From positions 124,001-188,000 of the forward strand of contig NZ_CAKTFU010000001.1 of assembly GCF_934561205.1 (NCBI RefSeq): a DNA stretch of 64,000 nt. The letters run 5' to 3'. Source of the stretch: an uncultured Gemmiger sp. (lineage in GTDB: Bacteria; Bacillota; Clostridia; Oscillospirales; Ruminococcaceae). Below, piece after piece: positions 17,188 to 26,084 of this stretch. Every line of letters starts with the position of its first letter. Position 1 is the stretch's first letter. The notes beneath the pieces are model-generated. The model was not told the DNA's origin. It worked only from the letters and a program-made list of their open reading frames with translations, and did no database searches. Both the position numbers and the translations under genes were made by a program.

Positions 17188-17208
17188 TAAAAACTATTGC
17201 AAAGGGAA

Positions 17209-18207
17209 TCAGGCGTTAGCCTGAGAAGCAGCAACAGCGCAAGCCACGGTCATGCCGACCATGGGGTTGTTGCCGGCGCCGATCAGACCCATCATCTCAA
17301 CGTGCGCAGGCACGGAGGAGGAGCCGGCAAACTGGGCGTCGCCGTGCATACGACCCATGGAGTCGGTCAGGCCGTAAGAGGCAGGGCCGGCAGCCACGTT
17401 GTCGGGGTGCAGGGTACGGCCCGTGCCGCCGCCGGAAGCGACGGAGAAGTACTTCTTGCCGTTCTCGATGGCCCACTTCTTGTAGGTGCCGGCAACCAGA
17501 TGCTGGAAGCGGGTGGGGTTGGTGGAGTTACCGGTGATGGAAACCTCAACGCCCTCAGCCTTCATGATGGCAACGCCTTCCAGAACGTCGTTGGCGCCGT
17601 AGCACTTAACAGCAGCGCGCTCGCCGTCAGAGTAAGGAATGGTGTTGACGACCTTCAGCTCGCCGGTCTTGAAGTCGTAGTCGGTCTGCACATAGGTGAA
17701 ACCGTTGATACGGCTGATGATCTGGGCGGCGTCCTTGCCCAGACCGTTCAGGATAACGCGCAGAGGCTCTTTGCGGACCTTGTTGGCGGTACGGGCAATG
17801 CCGATGGCGCCTTCGGCGGCAGCGAAGGACTCGTGACCGGCCAGGAAAGCGAAGCAATGGGTGTCCTCATGCAGCAGCATGGCACCCAGGTTGCCGTGAC
17901 CCAAGCCAACCTTACGCTGCTCGGCAACGGAACCGGGGATGGTGAAAGCCTCCAGGCCCTCGCCGATGGCGGCGGCGCAGTCGGCAGCGCTCTTCAGGCC
18001 GCGCTTGACGGCGATGGCAGTGCCCAGGGTGTAAGCCCAGACGGCGTTGTCGAAGCAGATGGGCTGGATGCCGCGGATGATCTTATCGCAGTCGATGCCC
18101 TTGGACAGCAGCAGCTCGTTGCAGGCGTCCAGGCTCTCCAGACCATTTGCCTTCAGGCAGGCCTCGATCTTGGGCATACGGCGGTTTTGGGATTCAAAAG
18201 TTGCCAT
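17209..18207 (-). CDS. GGGtGRT family protein
   Basis: A 332-residue protein of the GGGtGRT family, named for its glycine-rich motif, seen here as GGGTGRT at residues 259-265. The biochemical role is not established. It has a signal-free, soluble-looking sequence with conserved glycine-rich segments (GLGHGNLGAMLLHEDTHCF near residue 100 and GSSSVPAHVEMMGLIGAGNN near the end), consistent with a metabolic or nucleotide-binding protein. It starts 20 bases after the NifU-like scaffold gene, sharing its promoter and the metal-box site at 19012-19027. The pairing with an Fe-S scaffold is the known genomic habit of this family, so a role in making, storing or using Fe-S clusters is inferred. Confidence 0.85.
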   Translation of the reverse strand: MATFESQNRRMPKIEACLKANGLESLDACNELLLSKGIDCDKIIRGIQPICFDNAVWAYTLGTAIAVKRGLKSAADCAAAIGEGLEAFTIPGSVAEQRKVGLGHGNLGAMLLHEDTHCFAFLAGHESFAAAEGAIGIARTANKVRKEPLRVILNGLGKDAAQIISRINGFTYVQTDYDFKTGELKVVNTIPYSDGERAAVKCYGANDVLEGVAIMKAEGVEVSITGNSTNPTRFQHLVAGTYKKWAIENGKKYFSVASGGGTGRTLHPDNVAAGPASYGLTDSMGRMHGDAQFAGSSSVPAHVEMMGLIGAGNNPMVGMTVACAVAASQANA

Positions 18208-18227
18208 AATGTATGTTCCTCCCTCTC

Positions 18228-18932
18228 TTATTCTTCACGCGGGTCGATGTACTTGACAGCGCCCTGCTCGGCAGAGAAGCGGCCGTAAGTGCCAATGTTC
18301 TTCTCGTAGGCTTCCTTGGGATCCTTGCCGTGGCGGATGTCTTCCATCATCTTGCCCAGACGGACGAACTGGTAACCGATGACCTGGTTGTCCTTGTCCA
18401 GAGCGGTCTTGATGATGTAACCCTCGGTCAGTTCCAGATAACGGACGCCCTTGGCCTTGGTGGAGAAGATGGTGCCGGTCATGGAACGCAGGCCCTTGCC
18501 CAGGTCATCCAGACCTGCGCCGATGGGCAGACCGTTCTCAGAGAAAGCGGTCTGGCTGCGGCCATAGACGATCTGCAGGAACAGCTCACGCATGGCAACG
18601 TTGATGGCGTCGCAGACGAGGTCGGTGTTCAGGGCTTCCAGAATGGTCTTGCCGGGCAGGATCTCACCGGCCATAGCGGCAGAGTGGGTCATGCCGGAGC
18701 AGCCGATGGTCTCGACCAGAGCTTCCTCGATGATGCCGTTCTTGATGTTCAGGCTCAGTTTGCAGGTGCCCTGCTGGGGAGCACACCAGCCCACACCATG
18801 GGTGTAGCCGCTGATGTCCTCAATTTTATAGGCCTTTACCCATTCGCCTTCTTCGGGGATGGGGGCGGGACCGTGCTTAGGACCTTTTGTGATCGGGCAC
18901 ATATTGCTGACCTGTGCGGAGTATTCGATCAT
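18228..18932 (-). CDS. NifU-like iron-sulfur cluster assembly scaffold (GGGtGRT-associated)
   Basis: A 234-residue protein related to the N-terminal domain of NifU/IscU. Cys residues in suitable places are Cys50 and Cys57 (GWCAPQQGTC), Cys78 in TIGCSGMTHSAAMAGEILPG (equivalent to the scaffold's GCG-x-SxAS helix) and Cys107; Cys12 is extra. The protein is longer than a usual IscU (about 130 residues) because of a C-terminal domain of about 100 residues with no clear family. It leads the operon with GGGtGRT. Its promoter carries the GTTAG-N6-CTAAC site shared with the Feo island, suggesting expression tied to iron supply. Confidence 0.85.
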   Translation of the reverse strand: MIEYSAQVSNMCPITKGPKHGPAPIPEEGEWVKAYKIEDISGYTHGVGWCAPQQGTCKLSLNIKNGIIEEALVETIGCSGMTHSAAMAGEILPGKTILEALNTDLVCDAINVAMRELFLQIVYGRSQTAFSENGLPIGAGLDDLGKGLRSMTGTIFSTKAKGVRYLELTEGYIIKTALDKDNQVIGYQFVRLGKMMEDIRHGKDPKEAYEKNIGTYGRFSAEQGAVKYIDPREE

Positions 18933-18979
18933 AATATTCTCTCCTTTGCGTAATTGTTATGCTTTTCACAGCTAATTTT

Positions 18980-19027
18980 ATTATAAAGGGTCGAAGTCGG
19001 TTTTTCAAGAGGTTAGACAAAGCTAAC
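18980..19027 (-). promoter_or_regulatory. Promoter and metal-box site of the NifU-like / GGGtGRT operon
   Basis: On the minus strand TTGAAA (19003-19008) and TATAAT (18980-18985) are 17 bases apart. Immediately upstream, 19012-19027 is a perfect GTTAG-N6-CTAAC palindrome, identical in form to four sites at the Feo island. Confidence 0.75.
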
Positions 19028-19114
19028 TTGTGGAAATTTGGAAAAATTGCTGCAAAAAGACAAAAACCGCCCGCAGGGCGGCACAGATTGTAGAAAATAC
19101 CCGTTACCGGAGGA

Positions 19115-19252
19115 TTTGTAGGGATGGGTCTTGACCCATCCGCACATCTGGCCGCGCGCAGCGCATTAAATCGCGCCGAATGGCGCGTGGTTTACCGATA
19201 CATCGTACTACCGGCTAGACCGCACGGAACGGTCAAGACCGTTCCCTACAAA
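19115..19252. repeat. MITE-like element with perfect 9-bp terminal inverted repeats
   Basis: TTTGTAGGG at 19115-19123 and CCCTACAAA at 19244-19252 bound a 138-base non-coding element. It contains internal hairpins (GATGGGTCTTGACCCATC; AACGGTCAAGACCGTT). A tail, ACCTACCGAGGGTTCACAAT, follows and is shared with the 8241 element. The remaining gap up to 19310 shows nothing else. Confidence 0.6.
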
Positions 19253-19310
19253 CCTACCGAGGGTTCACAATCGTCCCGTTAAGTTTATTGACAGTCAGGC
19301 TTCACCCCTA

Positions 19311-20465
19311 TCACTCCTTCTTCACCGGGTGCAGGCAGGCAATGCAGACACCGCCCGCCAGGGCGCACAGCCCTGCCAGCCAGTGGCGCGCGGCTAAGGG
19401 CAGCGCCTGGCTGCCGATATAGCTGATCAGGCTGCCGCCGCTCATTCCCAGTGCGATAAAGCCGTAGTTCACCCCTGCGTGGGCAAGGCCGAACAGATCG
19501 CTGTTCAGGGCAGGCTGCACCGCCGCACCGCCCGAATAAAAAAAGGTCAGCAAGGCGTAGGAAAACAGCACCGTCTGCCCCTGCGCAAAGGCAAACCAGA
19601 GCGAACCTGCCGCCAGCCCCGCATAGATGCCCAGCAAAACCGACTTGCGGCCCAGGCGGTCGCTGGCAGCCGGGCAGAGCAGACGTCCCGCCGCGCTGAA
19701 TGCCGAACCCAGCACAATGCTGAGCGGGGCGGCAGATTCCGGCACACCGCGCTCGGCGGCAATCTTCAAAATTTCGGGGCTGAACAGCAGCACCGCCGGG
19801 GCGGACAGTGCCACCGCCGCCGCGCACAGGGCGTACTGTGCGGTGTGCAGCATCTCTTTATAGGTAAGCCCCTGCTGCGGCGGTGCGGCGGCTGCCGGGG
19901 GCGGGTCCTGCAAAAGCGCCGCTCCTGCCCCGCAGACGACCAGCATCACCGCACCCAAGGCGGCAAGGCACACCCGTATGCCGAAGCGCTGCCCCACCCC
20001 CTGCACAAACAGCGTGTAGAACGCACCCGAAAACCCCATCGCCGCGCCGGTCACGCCGGTGGCCAGACCTTTTTTGCCCTTATACCATTTTTGCGCACAG
20101 GCCAACACAGACGGTGCCAAAAAGGCGCTGCCCAGCCCGGCCGGCAGCGGGAACACCAGCAAAAACAGTGCCGTGTTGCCCGCGGGCACCAGGGACGCCG
20201 CCAGAAATCCCCCGCCCAGCAGCGCGGTGCCCCACAGCCCGGCAAACTTAGGACCGTGCTTGTCCTGCAAAAGCCCGCCCGCCGCACAGCCCACGCCGTA
20301 GGCTGCCACCAAAAAGGCAAAGCCCAGCATCACCTGCCCGCGCGACAGCGCGTACCCCTGCATCAGCGGCTTTTGAAATACGCCCCACGCCGCCGGTATA
20401 CCGGTAAGCAGCTGCACCGCCGCCCCTGCTGCCAAAACAAAAGGCCCTCGGTTTGCTTTGTCCAC
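19311..20465 (-). CDS. MFS transporter (oxalate/formate antiporter-like)
   Basis: A 384-residue major-facilitator protein with about 12 hydrophobic segments. The loop between helices 2 and 3 is GGLLQDKHGPKFAGLWG, the MFS motif-A variant common in the OxlT / monocarboxylate group, and the second half has CPAASDRLGRKSVLL. Substrates of this group are small carboxylates such as oxalate, formate or lactate; none can be fixed here. It is a single gene on the minus strand, divergent from hisS. Confidence 0.82.
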   Translation of the reverse strand: MDKANRGPFVLAAGAAVQLLTGIPAAWGVFQKPLMQGYALSRGQVMLGFAFLVAAYGVGCAAGGLLQDKHGPKFAGLWGTALLGGGFLAASLVPAGNTALFLLVFPLPAGLGSAFLAPSVLACAQKWYKGKKGLATGVTGAAMGFSGAFYTLFVQGVGQRFGIRVCLAALGAVMLVVCGAGAALLQDPPPAAAAPPQQGLTYKEMLHTAQYALCAAAVALSAPAVLLFSPEILKIAAERGVPESAAPLSIVLGSAFSAAGRLLCPAASDRLGRKSVLLGIYAGLAAGSLWFAFAQGQTVLFSYALLTFFYSGGAAVQPALNSDLFGLAHAGVNYGFIALGMSGGSLISYIGSQALPLAARHWLAGLCALAGGVCIACLHPVKKE

Positions 20466-20505
20466 GCCATCCCCTCCCCATAGGGGCTAGTATGGACGTT
20501 TTTCG

Positions 20506-20534
20506 TTGACAAAATGCGGCGGGCAAGCTATTAT
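20506..20534 (+). promoter_or_regulatory. hisS promoter (TTGACA-N17-TATTAT)
   Basis: TTGACA at 20506-20511, TATTAT at 20529-20534. The leader is about 40 bases, too short for a T-box. Confidence 0.8.
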
Positions 20535-20582
20535 ATAAGGATAAGACTTGAATCCTACATTGTGTATAAAGGAGCAACCGCC

Positions 20583-21827
20583 ATGAAAACACAACCGTTG
20601 AAGGGTATGCGCGATCTGCTGCCCCGCGAGCAGGCCCTGCGGGATTATATCCAGGGCCGGATTTTATCTACCTACCGCGCAGCCGGGTTCCAGCGCATTT
20701 CCACCCCCATCTTGGAGGATATGGAAAACCTGGACAAGAGCGACGGCGGCGACAACCTGAACCTGATTTTTAAGGTGCTGAAGCGCGGCGACAAGCTGGC
20801 CGCCGCCCTGCAAAGCGGCGACGAAAAGCAGCTGTCCGATATGGGTCTGCGCTATGACCTGACGCTGCCGCTGTCCCGCTATTATGCGGCCAACCGCAAC
20901 GAGCTGCCCAACCCCTTTAAGGTCATCCAGACCGACCGCGTCTACCGCGCCGAGCGCCCGCAGAAGGGCCGTCTGCGCGAGTTTGTGCAGTGCGATATCG
21001 ACATTCTGGGCGATTCCTCCCCCAATGCCGAGGTGGAGCTGATCGACGTGACCGCCCGCGCCCTGCTGAGCATCGGCTTTACGGGCTTTACCGTCAACAT
21101 CAATGACCGCCGCATCCTGCGCGCCATGCTGCAGAAGATGGGCTTTGCCGAGGATCAGCTGGATTCCGTCTGCATCAGCTTTGACAAGATGGACAAGATC
21201 GGCGCGGACGGCGTTAAGAAGGAACTGACCGAGAAGGGCTTTGCCGAGTCCGCCGTGCAGGCGCTGGACGAGTTCCTGCGCGCGGGGGATTTCAGCCTGG
21301 ATACCGTCGCCGCCAAGGTCGACGATGAGGCGCTGACCGCCGATTTGCGCTACGTCATTGCCGTGAGCGAAAAAATCGCCGGCGGACGCTACGGCATTGC
21401 CTATGCGCCCAGCCTGGTGCGCGGTCAGGGCTACTACACCGGCATGGTGTTTGAGGTTACCTGCCCGCAGTTCAGCGGCGCGGTGGCAGGCGGCGGACGC
21501 TATGACAACATGGTGGGCAAGTTTATCGGGCAGCAGGTGCCTGCGGTCGGTTTCTCCATCGGTTTTGAGCGTGTCTGCGGCATTTTGCTGGAGCAGGGCT
21601 ACCAGATCCCCGGCGCCAAGCCGCATCTGGCATTGCTGTATCTGAAGGATGCCGACTTTGCCGACGTGCTGCACAAGGCCGAGACCCTGCGCGCCGACTA
21701 CGACGTGACCGTGCTGCCCCAAGCCAAAAAGCTGGGCAAGCAGTTCGGAACGCTGGAGGCTGCCGGTTACAATGCCGTGGCCTTTGCCGACAACGACGAC
21801 ATCAAGACCTTGGGCGGCAACGCCTGA
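20583..21827 (+). CDS. hisS: Histidyl-tRNA synthetase
   Basis: A 414-residue class II synthetase that charges tRNA-His. Motif 2 region: DRVYRAERPQKGRLREFVQCDIDILG. The histidine motif is LVRGQGYYTGMVFE, and AGGGRYDNMVGKF plus GFSIGFERV form the motif 3 area. The C-terminal 90 residues are an anticodon-binding domain that ends a little early (TLGGNA). QCDIDILG and AVAGGGRYD resemble the eukaryotic/archaeal branch of HisRS more than the standard bacterial one (an impression from motifs). All catalytic motifs are present, so it is not the regulatory HisZ. An AAGGAG site precedes the ATG; glyQS follows from its own promoter. Confidence 0.92.
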   Translation: MKTQPLKGMRDLLPREQALRDYIQGRILSTYRAAGFQRISTPILEDMENLDKSDGGDNLNLIFKVLKRGDKLAAALQSGDEKQLSDMGLRYDLTLPLSRYYAANRNELPNPFKVIQTDRVYRAERPQKGRLREFVQCDIDILGDSSPNAEVELIDVTARALLSIGFTGFTVNINDRRILRAMLQKMGFAEDQLDSVCISFDKMDKIGADGVKKELTEKGFAESAVQALDEFLRAGDFSLDTVAAKVDDEALTADLRYVIAVSEKIAGGRYGIAYAPSLVRGQGYYTGMVFEVTCPQFSGAVAGGGRYDNMVGKFIGQQVPAVGFSIGFERVCGILLEQGYQIPGAKPHLALLYLKDADFADVLHKAETLRADYDVTVLPQAKKLGKQFGTLEAAGYNAVAFADNDDIKTLGGNA

Positions 21828-21831
21828 GCGC

Positions 21832-21860
21832 TTGCCCTGCGCGGCGGGGCGTGGTATAAT
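21832..21860 (+). promoter_or_regulatory. glyQS promoter (TTGCCC-N17-TATAAT, extended -10)
   Basis: TTGCCC at 21832-21837 and TGG-TATAAT ending at 21860. The leader is about 75 bases; no T-box signature is seen. Confidence 0.75.
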
Positions 21861-21940
21861 GTGGCTATCGCGCCGAAAACGCGGCGCGGTGGGAAATAAA
21901 TCGCTTTGTGTGGCAGCCAGCCATGCGGAAGGAGTAATGT

Positions 21941-23362
21941 ATGAAGAACAGTGAAAAGACCCTTGACATGATCGTGAACCTGTGCAAAAACCGCGGGTTC
22001 ATCTATCCGGGCAGCGAAATTTACGGCGGCCTGGCCAACAGCTGGGACTACGGTCCCCTGGGCGTTGAGTTCAAGAACAACGTCAAAAAGGCATGGCTGA
22101 AAAAGTTCGTGCAGGAAAGCCCCTACAACGTGGGTCTGGATGCCGCCATCCTGATGAACCCCCAGACCTGGGTCACCACCGGCCACGTTGCCAGCTTCTC
22201 TGACCCGCTGCTGGACTGCCGCGCCTGCAAGAGCCGCCACCGCGCCGACAAGCTGATCGCCGACTGCGAGCAGGGCAAGAACGTGGACGTCGATGCGATG
22301 ACCTTTGACGAGATGGACGCCTTTATTGCCGAGCATGACGAGGTCGTCTGCCCCGTTTGCGGCAAGCACGACTTTACCCCCATCCGCAAGTTCAACCTGA
22401 TGTTCAAGACCGCCATCGGCGTTACCGAGGATTCCTCCTCCACCTGCTATCTGCGCCCCGAAACCGCGCAGGGCATCTTTGTCAACTTTGCCAACATCCA
22501 GCGCACCACCCGCCGCAAGCTGCCCTTCGGCGTGTGCCAGGTCGGCAAGGCGTTCCGCAACGAGATCACCCCCGGCAACTTCACCTTCCGCACCCGCGAG
22601 TTCGAGCAGATGGAGTGCGAGTTCTTCTGCAAGCCCGACACCGACCTGGAGTGGTTCGCCTACTGGAAGGATTTCTGCAAGAACTGGCTGCTGAGCCTTG
22701 GCATTGAGGAAGAACACCTGCGTCTGCGCGACCATGAGCCTGCCGAGCTGGCGTTCTACTCCCGCGCGACCACCGACATTGAGTACGCCTTCCCGTTCAC
22801 CGAGTGGGGCGAGCTGTGGGGCATTGCCGACCGCACCAACTATGACCTGAGCCGTCATCAGGAGGCCAGCGGCAAGAGCCTGGAATACTTTGACCCCGAA
22901 ACCAACGAACATTATGTGCCTTACGTCATCGAGCCTTCTCTGGGCTGTGACCGTGTGGCGCTGGCTTTCCTGTGCGAGGCCTACGACGAGGAGCATATGG
23001 TCGATGCCAAGGGCAAGGAGGACGTGCGCACCGTGCTGCGTCTGCACCCCTATCTGGCACCGTTCAAGTGCGCCGTGCTGCCGCTGTCCAAGAAATTGGG
23101 CGACAAGGCGATGGAGATCCGCAACGAGCTTGCCAAGGACTTTATGGTCGACTACGACGATGCCGGTTCCATCGGCAAGCGTTACCGCCGTCAGGACGAG
23201 ATCGGCACGCCTTTGTGCATCACCGTGGACTTCCAGACCGTGGGCGACGACAAGGTCGAAGCCGACGGCTGCGTGACTGTGCGTGACCGCGACACCATGG
23301 AGCAGGTGCGTATGCCCATCAGCGAGCTGAAGGACTACATTGCCAAGAAGGTTGCGTTCTGA
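21941..23362 (+). CDS. glyQS: Glycyl-tRNA synthetase, dimeric (alpha2) type
   Basis: A 473-residue class II enzyme that charges tRNA-Gly, of the eukaryote/archaea/Gram-positive alpha2 type rather than the GlyQ-GlyS tetramer. It starts with [18 protein letters not shown] and [16 protein letters not shown], the family hallmark. A zinc-type insert includes [13 protein letters not shown] and CPVCGKH. Motif 2 lies around [10 protein letters not shown], motif 3 around [13 protein letters not shown], and a C-terminal anticodon domain follows. Length is normal. GGAAGGAG precedes the ATG. It is a single transcription unit ended by the terminator at 23384. Confidence 0.96.
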   Translation: MKNSEKTLDMIVNLCKNRGFIYPGSEIYGGLANSWDYGPLGVEFKNNVKKAWLKKFVQESPYNVGLDAAILMNPQTWVTTGHVASFSDPLLDCRACKSRHRADKLIADCEQGKNVDVDAMTFDEMDAFIAEHDEVVCPVCGKHDFTPIRKFNLMFKTAIGVTEDSSSTCYLRPETAQGIFVNFANIQRTTRRKLPFGVCQVGKAFRNEITPGNFTFRTREFEQMECEFFCKPDTDLEWFAYWKDFCKNWLLSLGIEEEHLRLRDHEPAELAFYSRATTDIEYAFPFTEWGELWGIADRTNYDLSRHQEASGKSLEYFDPETNEHYVPYVIEPSLGCDRVALAFLCEAYDEEHMVDAKGKEDVRTVLRLHPYLAPFKCAVLPLSKKLGDKAMEIRNELAKDFMVDYDDAGSIGKRYRRQDEIGTPLCITVDFQTVGDDKVEADGCVTVRDRDTMEQVRMPISELKDYIAKKVAF

Positions 23363-23383
23363 GGTAAATAGAAATACTATAAA

Positions 23384-23409
23384 AGCCCCCTGCCGCAAGG
23401 CAGGGGGCT
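23384..23409. terminator. Bidirectional terminator between glyQS and citrate synthase
   Basis: An 11-bp stem (AGCCCCCTGCC/GGCAGGGGGCT) with GCAA loop. Plus tail TTTGCTGTT, minus tail TTTTATAG; it serves both convergent genes. Confidence 0.88.
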
Positions 23410-23431
23410 TTGCTGTTGCTGCGGAACGTTC

Positions 23432-24805
23432 TTACCGCCGGTTCAGCGGCACATACTCCTGGTCGTGGCCCAGGTACTTGTACGCCGGACGGATGATGCG
23501 GTTGGCGAACTCCACCTCCTCAACGCGGTGGGCGCACCAGCCGGGCACACGCGCAATGGCGAACAGCGGTGTGTACAGATCCTCGCTGATGCCCAGCATA
23601 CGGTAAATCAGACCGCTGAACAAATCGACGTTGGCACACACTTTTTTGGGGCCGTGCTTTTCTTCGGCAAAGACTTGCGGTGCCAGACGCTCGATGCTGC
23701 AAAGCATCTCGTACTCCTCATCATAGCCTTTTTTGTAAGCCAGGCTCTTGGCGTGGGTTTTCAGGATTTGGGCGCGGGGGTCGCTTAACGTATACACGGC
23801 GTGACCCATGCCGTAGATCAGGCCGCTGCCGTCCCCTGCCTGCTTGCGCAAAATCTTGCGCAGATACTCCCGCACCTCGTCATCGTCGGCGGGGTTTTCC
23901 ACATTGGCAAGGATATGGTCAAGCTGGTGCATGACCTTCAGGTTTGCACCGCCGTGCTTGGGGCCTTTCAGCGCGCCGATGGCTGCCGCGATGGAGGCGT
24001 AGGTGTCGGTGCCGGAGCTGGACAGCACACGGCAGGTAAAGGTCGAGCAGTTGCCGCCGCCGTGGTCGGCGTGTGCCAGCAGGCAGAGATCCAGCAGACG
24101 CGCTTCCTCGTGGGTGAACTTCTGGTCGGCGCGGTAGGTGCTTAAAATATGCTCGGCGGTGCTCTGCCCCGGCGTGGGCAGGTGAAAATACATGCTGGAA
24201 CGGTCATAGACGCGGCGCTTGATCTGGTAGGCGTTGACCATCATGGTGGGCAGCTCAGCAATCAGGTTGATGCTTTGGCGCAGGATATTGGGCAGGCTGT
24301 TGTCCTCGGCGTGTTCGTCGTAGCTGTACATGGCAAGCACACTGCGCGCCATCTTGTTCATCAGATTGGGCGAGGGCGAGTTCAAAATCATATCATCGGC
24401 AAAGCCTTCGGGCAGTTCGCGGTGATGCTCCAGCAGCTTTTGGAATTTGGCAAACTGCTCCTGCGTGGGCAGAGAGCCGAACAGCAGCAGCCAGATGACC
24501 TCCTCAAACATAAAGCGGTCGTTGGCGTCCGCCTCGGCTGCCAGGGTGTCAATGTCGATACCGCGGTAGACCAGCCGACCCGGAATGGGCACAATGGTGC
24601 CGTCCTCTTTTTTGTCGTAGCCGATAACGCTGGAAACGTTGGTGATACCGGCCAGCACGCCGGTGCCATCCAGATTGCGCAAACCGCGCTTGACGCCGAG
24701 TTTATCCGCCAGATGCGGGTCCAGCGTGGCGTTGTGTTCGATATATTCATGGCAGAGCAGTTCCAGCTCGTCCGGCTCCAAGGCCGGTACATCGGGATAG
24801 TACAT
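23432..24805 (-). CDS. gltA: Citrate synthase
   Basis: A 457-residue enzyme that condenses acetyl-CoA and oxaloacetate to citrate. Visible catalytic segments are LLAHADHGGGNCSTFTCR (first His), GPKHGGANLKVMHQ (second His), YGMGHAVYTLSDPRA (third His) and DLFSGLIYRML (Asp). The N-terminal LVYRGIDIDTLAAEA is typical of the type II/clostridial form. The frame extends 24 codons upstream, but the ATG at 24805 has an AAAGGGG site. It diverges from icd-acn across a 272-base promoter region. Together the three genes make 2-oxoglutarate, in anaerobes chiefly for glutamate. Confidence 0.95.
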   Translation of the reverse strand: MYYPDVPALEPDELELLCHEYIEHNATLDPHLADKLGVKRGLRNLDGTGVLAGITNVSSVIGYDKKEDGTIVPIPGRLVYRGIDIDTLAAEADANDRFMFEEVIWLLLFGSLPTQEQFAKFQKLLEHHRELPEGFADDMILNSPSPNLMNKMARSVLAMYSYDEHAEDNSLPNILRQSINLIAELPTMMVNAYQIKRRVYDRSSMYFHLPTPGQSTAEHILSTYRADQKFTHEEARLLDLCLLAHADHGGGNCSTFTCRVLSSSGTDTYASIAAAIGALKGPKHGGANLKVMHQLDHILANVENPADDDEVREYLRKILRKQAGDGSGLIYGMGHAVYTLSDPRAQILKTHAKSLAYKKGYDEEYEMLCSIERLAPQVFAEEKHGPKKVCANVDLFSGLIYRMLGISEDLYTPLFAIARVPGWCAHRVEEVEFANRIIRPAYKYLGHDQEYVPLNRR

Positions 24806-25009
24806 AGGCAGCCCCTTTCCTTGCAAATGTATAAATATACTGCTTTGACCCGCGCGGCGGGTTTGGCTGAGTTGCAATGCTTATTTACTATTTTAACCGC
24901 ACTTGGGGCTTGCGTCAAGCAAAACTTAAAGTTTTTGCAAAAATATTTGGTTAAAAATTTATTAAATTAAGATACACGCATACAAAACAAAATAATTTTA
25001 CCGCACACA

Positions 25010-25038
25010 TTGACAAGGCCGCCCAAAGCGGGTATAGT
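25010..25038 (+). promoter_or_regulatory. icd-acn promoter (TTGACA-N17-TATAGT)
   Basis: TTGACA at 25010-25015, TATAGT at 25033-25038, 40 bases before the start. The 24806-25000 side of the gap is AT-rich and should hold the divergent citrate synthase promoter; I see no clear operator. Confidence 0.8.
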
Positions 25039-25077
25039 GGTAAATATACAGTGTAATTTAATGAGGGGGAAATACTT

Positions 25078-26070
25078 ATGAAGGCTGTTCTGATTCCGGG
25101 TGACGGCATCGGCCGTGAAATTGCCGAAAGCGTGCGTGCTGTTTCCGAGGCGCTGGATACCGGCATTGTGTGGCAGGAATTTGCCGCCGGGGCGGAGTAT
25201 GCCGCCGTGGAGGGCGAGCTGCTGCAGCCGGGCCTGCTGGATGCCATCGAGGATTGCGGCCTGGCGCTGAAGGGCCCCACGGCCACACCCATCGGCAAGG
25301 GATTCCGCAGCATCAATGTGCAGCTGCGCCAGCGCTTTGCCACCTACGCCAACCTGCGCCCCGTACACACACTGCCGGGCGTAAAAAGCCGCTATGACAA
25401 CGTTGATGTGGTCATCGTGCGCGAAAATACCGAGGACCTGTACAAGGGCATCGAGTATATGCTCAACGACGATATCGCCAACGGCGTCAAGCTCATCACC
25501 CGCCCCGCCTGCGACAAAATCTGCCGCTTTGCCTTTGACTATGCCCGCAAGAACGGGCGCAAAAAAGTCACGGCAGTGCATAAGGCCAACATTATGAAGC
25601 TGACCGACGGCTTATTTTTAAGTGTATTCCGCGATGTCGCCGCCGAGTACCCCGACATTGCCGCCGATGATGTGATCATTGACGCGCTGTGCATGAAGCT
25701 GGTGCAAAAGCCCGAACAGTTTGACGTGCTGGTGGCACCCAACCTGTACGGCGATATCATCAGCGACCTGTGCGCGGGGCTGGTGGGCGGCCTGGGCTTT
25801 GCGCCGAGCGCCAATATCGGCGATACCACGCGGATATATGAGGCGGTGCACGGTTCTGCCCCCGACATTGCCGGGCAGGACAAGGCGAACCCCAGCGCGA
25901 TTCTGATGGCCTTTGCCATGATGCTGAACGATCTGGGCATGACCGACAAGGCCGAACGGCTGAACCGTGCCATCTATGACCAGACGGCAGAGGGCAAGGT
26001 GGTCACGGCGGACGTGGGCGGCACGGCCGGTACAAAGGCATTTACCGCTGCGCTGATCCAACGGTTGTAA
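25078..26070 (+). CDS. icd: NAD-type isocitrate dehydrogenase (isopropylmalate dehydrogenase superfamily)
   Basis: A 330-residue beta-decarboxylating dehydrogenase. [10 protein letters not shown] opens the fold. [17 protein letters not shown] is the substrate loop; Ser/Asn-containing [11 protein letters not shown] fits isocitrate rather than isopropylmalate. [16 protein letters not shown] is the classic NAD-IDH segment, [17 protein letters not shown] holds the catalytic Lys, and the conserved Asp residues lie in [10 protein letters not shown] and [30 protein letters not shown] ends the cofactor site. It oxidises isocitrate to 2-oxoglutarate. Aconitase follows 14 bases downstream in the same operon, and citrate synthase diverges upstream, which supports isocitrate as substrate. 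Confidence 0.93.
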   Translation: MKAVLIPGDGIGREIAESVRAVSEALDTGIVWQEFAAGAEYAAVEGELLQPGLLDAIEDCGLALKGPTATPIGKGFRSINVQLRQRFATYANLRPVHTLPGVKSRYDNVDVVIVRENTEDLYKGIEYMLNDDIANGVKLITRPACDKICRFAFDYARKNGRKKVTAVHKANIMKLTDGLFLSVFRDVAAEYPDIAADDVIIDALCMKLVQKPEQFDVLVAPNLYGDIISDLCAGLVGGLGFAPSANIGDTTRIYEAVHGSAPDIAGQDKANPSAILMAFAMMLNDLGMTDKAERLNRAIYDQTAEGKVVTADVGGTAGTKAFTAALIQRL

Positions 26071-26084
26071 AAAGGAGTTTGGCT

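Noticed and set aside
20540..21940. T-box leaders before hisS or glyQS
   Set aside because: Leaders are about 40 and 75 bases, too short for a T-box, and no AGGGUGGNACCGCG-type element is present.
21767..23398. A 543-codon minus-strand frame opposite glyQS
   Set aside because: Glycyl-tRNA synthetase on the plus strand has all class II motifs; the opposite frame has none.
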